DNA from: Rhexocercosporidium sp. MPI-PUGE-AT-0058
Taxonomy: Eukaryota > Ascomycota > Leotiomycetes > Helotiales
Direction of reading: 5' to 3'
DNA length: 64,000 bases
Assembly (NCBI GenBank): GCA_020746875.1
Contig: JAGTJL010000020.1
Span: 1-64,000, forward strand
Under the pieces are notes generated by a model. It was not told where the DNA came from, did not search any database, and was given only the letters and a program-made list of their open reading frames with translations. Positions 23,956 to 35,363 of the stretch are shown one piece after another (the first letter of the stretch is position 1; every line of letters begins with the position of its first letter). Position numbers and translations under genes: made by a program.

Positions 23956-24933
23956 TCAGGCATATGGAGGTCCCACAAAAATACTCAACGGCAAGCTACA
24001 AGCCACCGCATAATTCGGCACATCAACTATCTCAGCAATCTTCAAATCCGCTGCCACACTGGCCAACATGTAACTTTCCACTCTCGTCAACCCCTTCTCT
24101 CCAACCAGCCATGAAAGCAAACCTCTCAATGCCTTCCTACTTGCCTCTCTCAAATCAGGATCGATTCCTAAAGCAGCGTACTCGCCTTGAGTCCCCATCA
24201 TTGCATGATGAGCAGAGTGCTCTTTCGAAGTCAAATAATGCGGACTCGTCACCCAGGTCTTCCCCTTCTCGACTGTCAAGCGCACAGTGGCTGTCATGGG
24301 CGTCTCAATGGCTGTCCCGCAGACTTCCCCGTCACCTTGCGCTGCATGGCCATCTCCACAACTGAATAATGCACCGGGTACTTTGACTGGCAGGTACAGC
24401 GTTGAACCGACAGTGATGTGTTTACAGTCGATATTCCCGCCAGTGTCATACGGCGGAATCGTGCTGAACTCTCCCTTTGCCTCGTGTGCTAGACCGACCA
24501 CACCTAGGAATGGTTTGATAGGGATATGTATCCCCTCTTTGAACACGGCATATCCATCTTCCCTGTTCGTTTCCAGATCCCAAATCTTGAGCTCTGCATC
24601 TGGGAACTCATCTGCTAAGAGACCGAAGCCCAAGGAGCCTGGGAAGATGGCCGTCCATCCAAAAGATGCGGTCTTGAGGTTTAGGAATTCGATCTTGAGG
24701 ACATCTCCTGGCTCTGCGCCGGTGACGAAAACGGGTCCTATGGCTGGGTCGGCGAGTGAGAGATCAACATTTCCTACGTCAGTAGTGGTTGAAGTTTCTG
24801 TAAGCTGATTGCCGCCACCATCGAGGAGGTCGAAGGAGATTGTGGTCCCTGAGGAGACTGTGAGGGCTGGTTTGAGGGAGTTATCCCACTTGAGATGGGA
24901 GCTAGTTTTGTGGACATGGAAGGAGTGCGTCAT
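23956..24933 (-). CDS. Acetamidase/formamidase family protein
   Basis: Single exon, 325 residues, starting at the ATG of MTHSFHVHKT. It has the full-length pattern of the FmdA/AmdA family: the opening HxHxxxxHLKWDNSL, the GPVFVTGAEPGDVLKIEFL block, a HIPIKPFLGVVGLA segment, the GGNIDCKH motif and CGDGHAAQGDGEVCGTAIE. In characterised members these Asp/His-rich motifs belong to the metal site, and the enzyme releases ammonia from acetamide or formamide. Length is typical of the short fungal/bacterial form. Probably a cytosolic nitrogen-scavenging enzyme. No neighbour suggests a pathway. Confidence 0.92.
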   Translation of the reverse strand: MTHSFHVHKTSSHLKWDNSLKPALTVSSGTTISFDLLDGGGNQLTETSTTTDVGNVDLSLADPAIGPVFVTGAEPGDVLKIEFLNLKTASFGWTAIFPGSLGFGLLADEFPDAELKIWDLETNREDGYAVFKEGIHIPIKPFLGVVGLAHEAKGEFSTIPPYDTGGNIDCKHITVGSTLYLPVKVPGALFSCGDGHAAQGDGEVCGTAIETPMTATVRLTVEKGKTWVTSPHYLTSKEHSAHHAMMGTQGEYAALGIDPDLREASRKALRGLLSWLVGEKGLTRVESYMLASVAADLKIAEIVDVPNYAVACSLPLSIFVGPPYA

Positions 24934-27900
24934 TTTGGAAATGGATGATGGATGGTCTAACAGATGAGATGAGGCTGGCGAGGGTAGGAGGACGTTTCTT
25001 GGCGGGGTATCGCCACGTTATTGAGACATTGGAAAGCAAGAGTGGATGGATCGAGATTATCTCACCTGCTCCAAAATGTATATCTCCCCGTGGTAAGCGT
25101 CGTCATCTCAATGCGAAAGCGAAGGAGGTTGTCGTGGGGGTCACCAAAATACACACACGTGCCTCACCCCCTCACTTACCCCTCGCGTAGCACAACCTTC
25201 CACACCTATTCCAGAACACGCCAGTCTTCCACACCTTCTACACAACTTCCTAATCGGACAGCATGAAAAAGCCAATTCAAGCCTCCCCTGCATGATTTCC
25301 TTGCTGTCTTGCAGTAGCGTTCATACCTGGGGTTGAACAGTGAAATGAGGGGTTGATCTGAGTGAGTGTGGGAGGAATCAACTGATTTGCAAGCCAGTTT
25401 GCCCACCCTCTTGCAAGTCTCTGGTGGAGTTGACACTTGAGCAGGGTCACTGGCTGGTGAGCTGAATTGAATGTTTCTACTGTGCCTGATTTGACCCACT
25501 GTATTGATGTACAGTACAGGAGATCACAGCGATACTATCCTGGGCATGATCATAGAAGCTGGGATGCTGAAGTCCAATCTGGACGGATGTGGAAGGAAAG
25601 TTCACTAGCTTCAATTTGGCATTTATAGTTCAAAGAGTGGAAGAGTCCAAACCAACATTGGATAGTGGCTCGTCCTTCCAGTCCCGTATCTTACCACTGC
25701 CAGTAAATCCCTCCCTCATATGCCGTGTCTATCTGAGTGGTTGAAATACGCCTCGTCATGCTCGAATGCGGCAACTGGACGTGATTCTAGCAGGAAAGAG
25801 CGGCACCGGGACAGGATGATGTGATCTTTATCTCTGCCAGTTAACTATGGTACAGTAGCCAGGTCTCAAAGGCTCAAGCTCGCATTCTTCGCATCCCATA
25901 GAAAGCTTTATCAGTCCTCCCCACCCACACCATCTTTTTTGGTTTGAGCTTGGACGTGCGTATCAGGCGGGTTGTTGGACAGTGAGTTATCCGCCGATTT
26001 CCTGGGCAAAACAGCGGAAGGGGATTGCCAAGGCCTCCCACTGTCCGAAAATCTCCAGACATCCGGATCCTTCACGGGTGAAAAGATCAACACGTGAAAG
26101 ATGCCCACGGGTAGCGGTTTTAGCCCAGACCGTGGGGTTGGGAGAACTATGATTTGTCGGCTCGGTCTCGAACTGCAATGTACGTATGGAAGAGTGTCGG
26201 CGACTATGGTAGTGGTGGCAGTACGGTGTCTGGAGCGGGAGGTGGACAGAGGCGGTGGACAGAGGGACTTGCGGGAAAGAAGGCGAGATCAACGCCGCTA
26301 TCGAGACCGTTGGTGCCACCTAGCCGCCGAGCCAATGAGGCAGAGATCCAGCGATGAAGGCTGTCAAGTGTCAAAGTGCCAATTGATTCTGCTTCTGCAG
26401 TGCAATCCGTGCACTCGATTCTTATAGTTGGTGGCTGGGCAAGTTAATGTTATCATATCTGTGTGTGCCGCTGGAGCGGTACAGTACTGTACTGTACAGT
26501 ATGGCGGGTGTATTTCATATTTCATTTCCCTTGCAGCCTTTGCTTTTGCTGGGCTTCGCTGGGCAGTCCAGTCCAGTCCAGTCCACTACTCCGTAAGCAC
26601 CAGCATCCATATCCATATCTATATCCATATCCACAATTGATAGCTGCCGTCTCATCCTGCCATCCTGGGGTGTGAGACCGGAGGGCGAGGTGGTGGCGCT
26701 GATACTGACACCGACCCGTTATCTTTTCGTACCCAGGTGGGCGAGACTGCCCTGAAGGGAACTAACTAACGACTTGGTAACTCACTCCTTCGTAACTAAA
26801 CGGAACGGAACCGAACTGAACCCTTGCCCCTCACACGTGCTCGTGCCGGTGAGCTGCTCTGCTCTCCCACCCCTGCCCTTGCCCTTGCCCATGCCCATGT
26901 CCTTGTCCTGCTCCTGCCCTCTGCTCTTACCCCCATCTTTCTTTCCTTACGCCTTCTCTCTGCCCTGCCCTGCCCTGCCCTGCCTAACCCATCCATTCCC
27001 TCTGTCTCTGTCTCTCGCTGATACTTGGATTGGACACACACACTCGCACCCATACATACACATACCACACCGTACACACACCCCTCCTGCAGTATGTAAG
27101 TGACTGCTGCTGCTGCATCAACCCACGCCCGCTTCCAATCCGAGCAAGTCGTCTCAGTCCAGGGCTTCGGTTCCTTTCATGACCAACGAAAGTCCCCGCT
27201 GTACTGTAATTACTTGGTACGTACCAGTACCTCGTCTCCGAGAAACACGGGCGTGCGTTCTGTGGAACCGGACAGGATTGGACATGTACGAAATAAGGAA
27301 GGGAAGGGGAAGGGGAGATGGACTCGATCAGCCGCCGTATCAAGCAAAAAACTGCAAAACCGTAACTCTTACCTACTGTCCACTCCAGTCCGCTAAAGAA
27401 AGCATGGGAGCAGGTGTTCACTCCTCTAGCTGCATGTCACCAGCAAACCAATTCGACGTAACTCTCCGCACTGAAGCGCCTCTCAAGCAAGCCCTTCCAG
27501 CCCTCTGCCAGCCCTCTCTGCCAGCCCAGCCCAGCCCAGCCCAGCCCGCACGGCACATACATCCAGATGTACTATCCAGACGTACTCCTTACAGCAATAG
27601 CAATAGCAATAGCAATCCTATCCTCTCCGAAGCCTCAGCCCACAGGATGGATCACTCTCACTAGAAAACAATCAATGATTCAATAATTCGCTGGGAACAA
27701 CATCACTTACCGTCCAGTTCAGCACAGCAACAGCTCACTCATTCATTACTGGCAGTTCTTTGCTCTGCTTTGCTTCACAGCCCTGCTCGTCTCTACCATG
27801 CCAGCCAAGTCCACCCCCCAGCCAAAATCAGAATCAGACCCAGACCCCCCCATATATTCCACAGCTATCGAGCCTATCACCAGCTCGAATCCTCCTCTCA

Positions 27901-28610
27901 TCCTCTCATCCTCTCCACTTCTTGCTCTTCTCCTCTCCCACTCTCGTGCTCCGTGCCACTCTCTCAGTCACTCACTACTCCACTAATCTATCAAATCCTT
28001 ACTTAGCGTTGACAAGAAAGGACAAGAGCCCTGTACTCCCACGCATATCGTTTCCCTGCTCCTCCTCTTCCTCCTCCGCATCCACCTCTCGGACTTTGTA
28101 CAACTCAACTCAACCCATAATCAGCTCTCACTCACCGTCTCACTCTTCGCTTTCGTACTTCTCGTCGATACGTATTTACTTTCCAACTGTGAAAAAAAAA
28201 GAAAATATACATCGTCAGTTCTCGAGCGATTCAGTCAGTGCACTCCCGCTGGCCGTCTTACGTACGAGATCACCGTGCTAGGGGCGCCTCTTCCGCTACA
28301 ATCAGCGTCCAGAACGTCATTCTGACCCAGCCGGTACAGCGCCCACGCGACACAATAGATTACGATACAAACAATACACTTTTCGAGAGACATCCTCAGT
28401 TTCGTTTGTCTCAAGTCCTGATGCCACGGCCCATGCATGCGCCGCATTCGCAACCATCTTCTCCCAGCCTCCAGAAGTCCAGACCGGAATGCGCAATTGA
28501 CGAGCGCAGAACAAGAATAAAACTCGGAGCAAACCCTTTGCGAATCCCCTCAACTCCTCGCTCGTCCCCTCTGCGGAGGTAGACGAGCGCGGCAGTCTCC
28601 CACAACAGCC
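24934..28610. other. Long gene-free stretch rich in simple repeats
   Basis: About 3.7 kb upstream of the rhodopsin-domain gene with normal to high GC and no convincing gene. Pyrimidine-rich and tandem tracts dominate its second half: CAGTC units at 26564-26584, CCATAT units at 26604-26632, TGCCC units at 26870-26984, CCCAG units at 27521-27548 and CAATAG units at 27593-27616. A GTACAGTAC palindrome lies at 26479-26502. Open frames here are Pro/Ser-rich shadows of these tracts. It may be a long promoter or 5' UTR for the downstream gene, or hold a non-coding transcript; the sequence alone does not say. Confidence 0.4.
26479..26502. repeat. GTACAGTAC palindromic repeat, copy 1
   Basis: A 24-bp stretch made of alternating GTACAGTAC/GTACTGTAC units, nearly self-complementary. 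A similar, longer array is at 42790-42818. Meaning unknown. Confidence 0.5.
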
Positions 28611-30212
28611 ATGTCGATCTACAGCTCCCCACCGCCTGCGAGGGCATTCCGCGACGACAAGGCGACACTGCTGGTATGCTGGTGGTGTACGATTTTCGCG
28701 GCGGTCATAATACTATTCCGGGTCTGCGGACGGTACATAAGGACGGAAAAATTGTTCACGGAAGATTGGCTAGCTTTCGCATGTATAATCCCGCTGTTTG
28801 GGCGCATGGCGTTGGTCCATGTCATTCTGCTCTACGGGACAAACAATGCCATCACGACTGGATTATCGGACCAACAATTATATCATAGATCAATTGGGAG
28901 CCGGCTTGTCCTGGCTTCTAGGATCCTCTATGCAGCGACGTAGGTTTCTTTTCTCTTCTTTTTTTTTACTTTCGCATAAAGCAAAGTTTATTTGAGTTCG
29001 GGTGGGAGCTGACTTGGATCTAGGTTGTGGATGCTGAAATTGACCATCACTGAGTTCTTTAAGCGACTCACAATTAATATCTGGACGAGATCGCACGAGA
29101 GGGGATTACAGATCATTAGATGGTTTCTCCTGCTTACCTTTCTAGCGACAGTGGTTGCGGATTTGTCCGAGTGTCAACCATTCCGTCATTACTGGCAGGT
29201 TGTACCTGATCCGGGAGGGAAATGTCGACAAGGATATGCCCAGCTTCTCACCATGGGGACGTGTGATATTGTCACCGATGTTTTACTCGTGGTGTTCCCA
29301 ATCCCCATCATCATCCGCTCGAAGATGGGACTCAAGCGGAAAGTTCAGCTCGTGATGTTGTTTTCTGCATCACTCCTCCCGGCTGGTACCACGATCTACA
29401 GACTCCCGAATATTCTCGATCGACACGGGAGCCAACAGTACCGGTCACTATTAGCGTCGGTCGAGATTTTATTTGCTACAGCGGTGGCGAACGCTTTGAT
29501 CCTAGGATCATTCGTGAGAGACAGGGGAGTGAAGAAGCAGAGGTGGAAGTTTGGGTCCATGAGCGACAGCATTGAACGGACGACGAGCAGGAGAGGAACA
29601 GTCATCCGACACTGGGGAAGTGATGAGGATCTAGTTAGAGATCTTGGTCTTGGAGTCGATCCGGAGTTACGAGGAGCAACACCTACGCCTCGACCGGCTC
29701 CTATGGCCATTGCAGGAAATGTTCCTGTGAAAGCACATAAGCTCATGGGGAGGGATTGGCAATTCCCTGGAGAGAGGAGTGATACAAGTGATGAGATTGA
29801 TCTGATGAAGGCTGGCGAAACGCACAGTCCAGGGGACGTATCATCAATCATCACACCGAGGAAAGTCTCGTTTTTCGATGTTGGAGGCTTGTTGGACGAC
29901 GACCAGCCGAGGAGGGGCAGCTCGACAAGAACGACTGATACCGATGGAGAGAGCTCGATGTTTGGACCGCTCTCGACAACCTGGTCTCACGAGCAAGGGC
30001 TTTCGCCTGCACCGCCGCGAAGAGGATCTACAGCTTTACTCCAGGATATTGGAGGACTCCTTGGACCGCGAAGAGAACGGGATAGGAACTCATCGAGGGG
30101 GTATGAACTGCAGACGATCCTCCAAGAACAGTCACCACATCTGCAACCCCTCAACCTGACTCGACAACAAACAACCAATTCGCTGCAAGATGTCGGGGGG
30201 CTCCTCAAATAA
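28611..30212 (+). CDS. Rhodopsin-domain fungal integral membrane protein with repeated tail motif
   Basis: Two exons, 28611-28939 and 29024-30212, with an 84-nt intron (GTAGGT...ATCTAG) in phase 2, giving 505 residues. The first ~280 residues form a seven-helix domain of the fungal rhodopsin-domain family: FRVCGRYIRTEKLFTEDWL, an ILYAATLWMLKLTITEFFKRL segment across the splice, CQPFRHYWQ, and CDIVTDVLLVVFPIPIII. These are plasma-membrane proteins, mostly uncharacterised; some relatives resemble G-protein-coupled receptors. The long cytoplasmic tail holds three copies of D-V/I-GGLL, starting at residues 395, 451 and 499; the last forms the C terminus (DVGGLLK). The splice restores the family's continuous helix, so the model is solid. 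Function unknown. Confidence 0.88.
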
Positions 30213-31535
30213 GAGAAGAGGAGCGGCGGCAAACGAAATGATCTCACGAAGATACATGTGTACTAATTACCTTTTGTTTCCATTTATTAGCGGGTAGGAT
30301 CTGGTCTGGTATGGCAAGGCAAGGCAAGGCAATGCCTGGCTCGGAAGGATCAGAAAGGGACGAAGTGCACGACCTGGCTTTTATATTATGGGCGAGGCGT
30401 TTTGGGAGTCTCAGACACAGGACTGTGAGGATATCACAATGTGCAGGTAATGGGTCACAAATATGGGTGGGATTCTTGGGCTACTTTTATATGGATCTTC
30501 CAAGGAGGTCGTTGAGATGAGATGTGATGGATAGGGGATGACTTGTTATATACCACAGCGATATTCATCGCTATCTGTTCATGTCTTGTACGGCGTGTGA
30601 GAGGAGGGGAGAGAGTCTGGCCGAATGAAAACAAGCTTCCTAATCTCACTACGGCCTACATGCATATTCGAATGTCAGTGACTCGAGGACCTCTTCTGCT
30701 TGTGAAGCAAAACTGCAGCTTCGAAGGCTGTTGGACAAGCCAACAAGTCGAACAGTCAGTCCCCTTGATCAGATGGCTCACATTCCACTACAACTATGTT
30801 TTCTTGGCTATTGATTCGAGTCACTCATCGCCGTCTTGAGTCTTCCCCATGTTGTTTGACTGCCTGTTCATTGGTGAGTCAGTCAGCCCAGGCCCCTGAA
30901 TGCGATCATGCCAACCCCGCCATGCGCTTGGAACCCCACCAAAGGAGATGTCGAGGCTTCCACCTGATAACAACCAACACTTGAACGAATGAAAAGCTGT
31001 AAATGACAACATTAGACCAAGAGACCATAACCAAGACCTTTTACAGCGGAAGTGATAATTATCTCCTATTCTTGCCCCCGATCTGCCGAATCAACACGTA
31101 AACTCGGACCCGTCGAAGCGTAAAGCTTGGCGAGTCTAAATCTTTCTTTAGCACCAACGCCACAGCCTTCCTTGACCGTGTAGGTACGGCACAGCATCTG
31201 CATCTCCACCACAGCCTCAATTCACTGCCTTGATCTGCCAATCCTTCTGCTTCTTCTCCCCTTCGGCCAACATTCCACTCGGCTTGTCCTCATTCGTTGC
31301 CTGCGACATGCGATGTCTGTTTCTCTAGATGCAAGAGAAAGACTCGTCCAGTTCCTAGGAAATATCCATTCTCTTCAACAGCATTAAAGTCCCTCCCTCG
31401 TTCGCGACTTTGATAGCTCCCTGACCTGTCCTACCACTGAATATACCAAGCAGACATTTCATTCTTTCCGTAAACACCGTGTTCTTCTCTCAGGACTAGA
31501 GATCGTCATTGAGATAGCATCATTGACCCGACACA
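30213..31535. other. Intergenic region
   Basis: About 1.3 kb with the 3' UTR of the rhodopsin-domain gene and the promoter and 5' UTR of the transglutaminase-like gene. A GGCAA tandem of a few units lies near 30313. The last 300 bp are pyrimidine-rich, as is common before fungal start codons. No gene is supported. Confidence 0.35.
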
Positions 31536-34085
31536 ATGGCAGACGTAGAACCACAATTCACGTCTCTCCAGGCGCGCATCGCTGCCTTGAACCAGCAAAG
31601 CAATGGGAAGCCCATCAACCCAGCACCAGCAGGAAGGAGACCTCCTCCTCCTCCACCACCTACCGATCGACCAACCCTCCCTACCAGACACACAGTCAAC
31701 AATCCCCCTATCTCAACATACGGATCCTCGGTCACAAAGCAAGCCAACAATCAACCCATTGGGGCGCGTGGTCAAGCTCTCCTCCCACCTCCTCCAGTCG
31801 ATCGAGATCAAGCTCAGACATCTACACCTTCTCAAGTGAAATCCCCTCCTCTGCTGCCCTCTCGAAATGGCCCCCCTCCTCTCCCCACACGCAAGGCATC
31901 GCAGCCCTCTCCAGCTCTGCCACCAAGGAAATCTTCAACGCAGTTGGTCCCTGGGACGCAGATGGTACGCCGGGGGTCGAATTCGTCTACAATATCACAT
32001 AGTTCCACTGTCTCGGGCATGTCATTGGGATATGGCAGTTCACTGACGAGTGTATCGTCCGGGGATAATGGAAGAAAGCTGCCCCCTGCGCTGGGAGAAG
32101 CCAAATTACCACCTCTGCCACCGACGAAGAGGGAGGTGGAAGAGAAGAATAGGATTGCAAAGGAGAAAGAAGCCCAAGAAAAGGCGAGGGTCGCGGAGGA
32201 GAAAGCCAAGCAGAAAGAAGCTGATGCAAAGAGGTTGGAGAAAGTACCCAGTGTGACTGTGCGGGCGACCCCTACGGTACCTATTCGTCCTTACCAAATG
32301 ACTGCGAAGTCGACCCCCACACTTCCAACACGGGTGAATCATGATGTGGAAAGAGACTTAGCCCCTCAGATGCCACCCAGACCTAATGGGCCACCAAGAA
32401 TACCCTCACCACCAAGGAGTAGCAATAGTCAGGTTGAAGAAGCGCCTCCTCAGCCAGTCAGGAAATTGCCTCCTCCATCTGCTACAAAATCGATTCTGTC
32501 TATGGGATTTGGAAACAAGCAAAAGGAGACGCCGAATCCAGCGCCCACTCCGGCACCAACTTTACCAACCTCACGTCCGGGACCTGCTGTTCAAGAACTC
32601 GACGATAGGAATTTCCACTCTGCCATCAAAGGAAAATTCGCCTTGGTTGAGTTTTACTCTCCATACTGCCAGAATTGTACGCAGATTGAGCCAATATACA
32701 AGGAACTCGGGCAGATATTTGCTTTCGCTTCTGACCGTCTTGTCATTGCTAAAGTGGATGCTAAACAATTCCCACGGCTCACGTATCCGTACCAGTTCCA
32801 GACATTCCCTGGAATCTTCCTCATTGATCAACAAGGAAAGTCCGAAAAATACCCCGGTGACCGAGAACTGCAACCCTTGATTGAGTTCGTGGAAGAGATG
32901 ACTGGCATCAAGAAGTCGGAAGCTACGATTATCCCGAGTGGTGTTCCTCCCCCTATCAAGTTGAGCTCCAAGCCCACTGCAAAAGACGTCAAAGCCGTCC
33001 AGTCGAGGGTAGCGGCTGGTCCACCTGGATGTTTACGCTGCAGAGACTTCTCTGGGCCTGACAATCTTGCTGCAAAATACCCACGACAGTCACTGCCTCG
33101 GAGCCATGATCTTACAGGGTACTTGGCCGATGTCCTTTGCACCCCATTCCATTCTGCAACAGACAAAGCCCGGGCGATATTCACATGGCTGCATCACAAC
33201 GTTGCATACGATGTCGATGCCTTCTTCGGAAATCGGGTCAAGCATGTTGAGCCAAAGGATACCATCAAGACTGGTCTTGCTGTCTGCGGCGGATATGCAG
33301 GTCTATTTTCAGCCATAGCCCTGAAAGCTGGGCTCGAAGCTGTGATGGTAACGGGGCATGGTAAAGGGTTTGGCTACTCACCGACAAAACCAGGTGAAGC
33401 CCCTCCACCGCGAGATCCATCTGGTCACGCCTGGAATGCAGTCCGTATCGATGGTGGAGAGTGGAAGCTCCTGGATCCATGTTGGGGAGCCGGAAATCTC
33501 GATGGATCGGCATACAAAAAGGACTTCACACCTAGTCAATTCACCATGTCGAATGAGGCATTCGGGCTGAAGCACTTTCCACAGGACGACGCATATTTCC
33601 TCCGCGCAGATCGTCGGATCCCGACATGGGAAGAGTATATGCTCGGTCCTTGCGGTGAAGAGCCACTCCAGATCTTCGGTGATGCTGAATCCAAGTGCGC
33701 TGTGGATATCACATCCTTTTCTCCGCCTCAACGACGCATCAAAGTCAACAGTAACGAGACAATACGATTTCAATTCTCCAAAGTCTGCGAGCACTGGGAC
33801 GACAACAACAACCCGCTTGGCAAACCGTACGTCATGATCCTCAACATCAAAGGCGTCGATGGCCGCAAGGAGGATTATGTCCCGTTTGAGAAGAACGAGT
33901 TCTGGTACTGGGCGGATGTCAAGGCGAGGGATCTGGGAGCGCCTGGACAGACGGTCGGTGTGTTCTCGGTTAATTTTGTGGAGGGGAAGGATGCCAGAGG
34001 TTTGAGTACACAGGAGTATGTGAGGAAGAAGGGAAAAGTTGCTATGGGTCCGTTTGGGGGACTTTGTAGTTGGGATCTGGTTTAG
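31536..34085 (+). CDS. Proline-rich, thioredoxin-like and transglutaminase-like domain protein
   Basis: Single exon, 849 residues. Residues 1-350 are Pro/Ser-rich with many PPLPTRK-like SH3-ligand motifs and a charged coiled-coil segment (EEKNRIAKEKEAQEKARVAEEKAKQ region, about 205-235). Residues about 352-460 resemble a thioredoxin fold: KFALVEFYSPYCQNC with a CQNC active-site pair (C378, C381), then KVDAKQFPRL and FQTFPGIFLI. Residues about 520-720 are transglutaminase-like, with Cys584 (GLAVCGGYAG), His631 (SGHAWNAV) and Asp647 (LLDPCWG) forming a plausible triad. The domain resembles that of the cytokinesis protein Cyk3 and kyphoscoliosis-peptidase-like proteins. Poly-Pro motifs fit a cytoskeletal or cytokinetic role (inference); Cyk3's own SH3 domain is absent. 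The thioredoxin segment is unusual, or at least one I do not remember for this family. Confidence 0.88.
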   Translation: MADVEPQFTSLQARIAALNQQSNGKPINPAPAGRRPPPPPPPTDRPTLPTRHTVNNPPISTYGSSVTKQANNQPIGARGQALLPPPPVDRDQAQTSTPSQVKSPPLLPSRNGPPPLPTRKASQPSPALPPRKSSTQLVPGTQMVRRGSNSSTISHSSTVSGMSLGYGSSLTSVSSGDNGRKLPPALGEAKLPPLPPTKREVEEKNRIAKEKEAQEKARVAEEKAKQKEADAKRLEKVPSVTVRATPTVPIRPYQMTAKSTPTLPTRVNHDVERDLAPQMPPRPNGPPRIPSPPRSSNSQVEEAPPQPVRKLPPPSATKSILSMGFGNKQKETPNPAPTPAPTLPTSRPGPAVQELDDRNFHSAIKGKFALVEFYSPYCQNCTQIEPIYKELGQIFAFASDRLVIAKVDAKQFPRLTYPYQFQTFPGIFLIDQQGKSEKYPGDRELQPLIEFVEEMTGIKKSEATIIPSGVPPPIKLSSKPTAKDVKAVQSRVAAGPPGCLRCRDFSGPDNLAAKYPRQSLPRSHDLTGYLADVLCTPFHSATDKARAIFTWLHHNVAYDVDAFFGNRVKHVEPKDTIKTGLAVCGGYAGLFSAIALKAGLEAVMVTGHGKGFGYSPTKPGEAPPPRDPSGHAWNAVRIDGGEWKLLDPCWGAGNLDGSAYKKDFTPSQFTMSNEAFGLKHFPQDDAYFLRADRRIPTWEEYMLGPCGEEPLQIFGDAESKCAVDITSFSPPQRRIKVNSNETIRFQFSKVCEHWDDNNNPLGKPYVMILNIKGVDGRKEDYVPFEKNEFWYWADVKARDLGAPGQTVGVFSVNFVEGKDARGLSTQEYVRKKGKVAMGPFGGLCSWDLV

Positions 34086-34474
34086 GGAAGGTCTGGAGGT
34101 GCATCAGACCGCAAGGACTTGTTTGTTGTGTGGGATTGGGGCGGCGTTTAAATGGATGGGATGATTACTTGGTAGGAATGGTGGAAGGATACCCTTGCTG
34201 AAATACAGGCTGGCTGGATGGATGGCTATGGGTGGATAAAGTAATGCCGGACGTTTAGTGAGTAATAGATCAATGTGTTCTGCTACTTTTGGTACATCTA
34301 AATGTGGCATAGAACGGGCTTTGGGTAATCCAATCCATCTTGAACAGACGCAAATGAAATCAACATGCAAACTGCAAAATGCAGAAAGGTCCAACCTTTA
34401 TACTTCCGGGGACAGAACCATGATCCACACCAAAGCGAGGTCAATCGTCTGTTCAGGTTAATAATCCCATCCAT
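34086..34474. other. Intergenic region, convergent 3' ends
   Basis: 389 bp of 3' UTR sequence between two convergent genes; nothing else recognised. Confidence 0.4.
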
Positions 34475-35363
34475 TCACTTCTTCCCCGTCACCGTCACCG
34501 TATGCACATACTTCACCTTCCCAGCCTCCAACCTTATCTCATGACTATCAGGCATATCGCCCAACGAGTCAAAAGAACACAGGACATCCACCGACCCGAC
34601 CGTCTCATCAATCACATACCTCCTCTTCCCATTTGGCTTGGCGCTGCCGCCGTGTGGGAGCTGACTACCGCAGGGACGGGAATACTTTGATCCTTCGACG
34701 CGCTCGCAGTCTGTGCCCCAGGGGATGGAATCTGCCGCTTTTGCGTCGGTCCCTGGGAGCGAAGATTGTCAGTCAATCGGCAAGGTGGATATTTTTGATT
34801 TAGAGTGTCCGAAAGAGAAGGGAGTGGGTGGACTCACACATATCCAAATACGCATCCCCAACTTTCTTCAACAGCTCTCTGCTCGCCCTCTTCTCTGGTG
34901 CCAGCTCAGCCCAACTCTCGGCCTGGATGTACCCCAGCGTCTTCTTCGCGTCAAAGAACAAATCCCCCGTCGTCGCAATGATGGAATCGATCATGGCGAT
35001 GCTCGACTCATTCCCACTCGCACTCTCTACATGCCGGATCTGCGTCGATATGACGTACGGCTTACTCCCACTGGAAGAGATCAACATGGTGTAACTAGCG
35101 CAAGCGACTGTATCTGCCGTGGATCGATTAAGGTCGATCTTGAGAGGCTGGGTGAGGACGCCTTTCTTGATGTCGGCGGGTTTGTTGTTTTCCATGTAGG
35201 TGAAGTTTGTTGGTGAGAGGGTCGGGGTGAGGGAGGTTAGTTTGCCTGAGCTTTGGGCGAGGATGTATGCGTTTGCGGTGGAGAGGAGGGCGGCGCGGGT
35301 GCATTCTGCGGTGGTGAGGGAGATGAGAGTGAGGAGGGGGAGAAGAAGGGGGAGAAGTAACAT
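34475..35363 (-). CDS. Small secreted protein, DUF8021-like
   Basis: Two exons on the minus strand, 35363-34838 and 34752-34475, with an 85-nt intron (GTGAGT...CTCCCAG) in phase 1, giving about 267 residues. The ATG at 35363 opens directly into a signal peptide ([16 protein letters not shown], cleavage near TTAEC); an upstream in-frame ATG at 35393 would add ten residues. The mature part starts with a Cys ([15 protein letters not shown]) and carries the fungal pattern with [26 protein letters not shown] and GDAYLDMW. Exon 2 adds further Cys residues ([19 protein letters not shown]). This fits an extracellular family often annotated DUF8021, with an NTF2-like look. Function unknown; a role at the host or substrate interface is only a guess. 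Confidence 0.78.

Noticed and set aside
26774..28281. Pro/Ser-rich open frames of 100-170 codons
   Set aside because: Their composition follows the pyrimidine-rich tandem repeats; no signal, domain or splice structure supports a gene.
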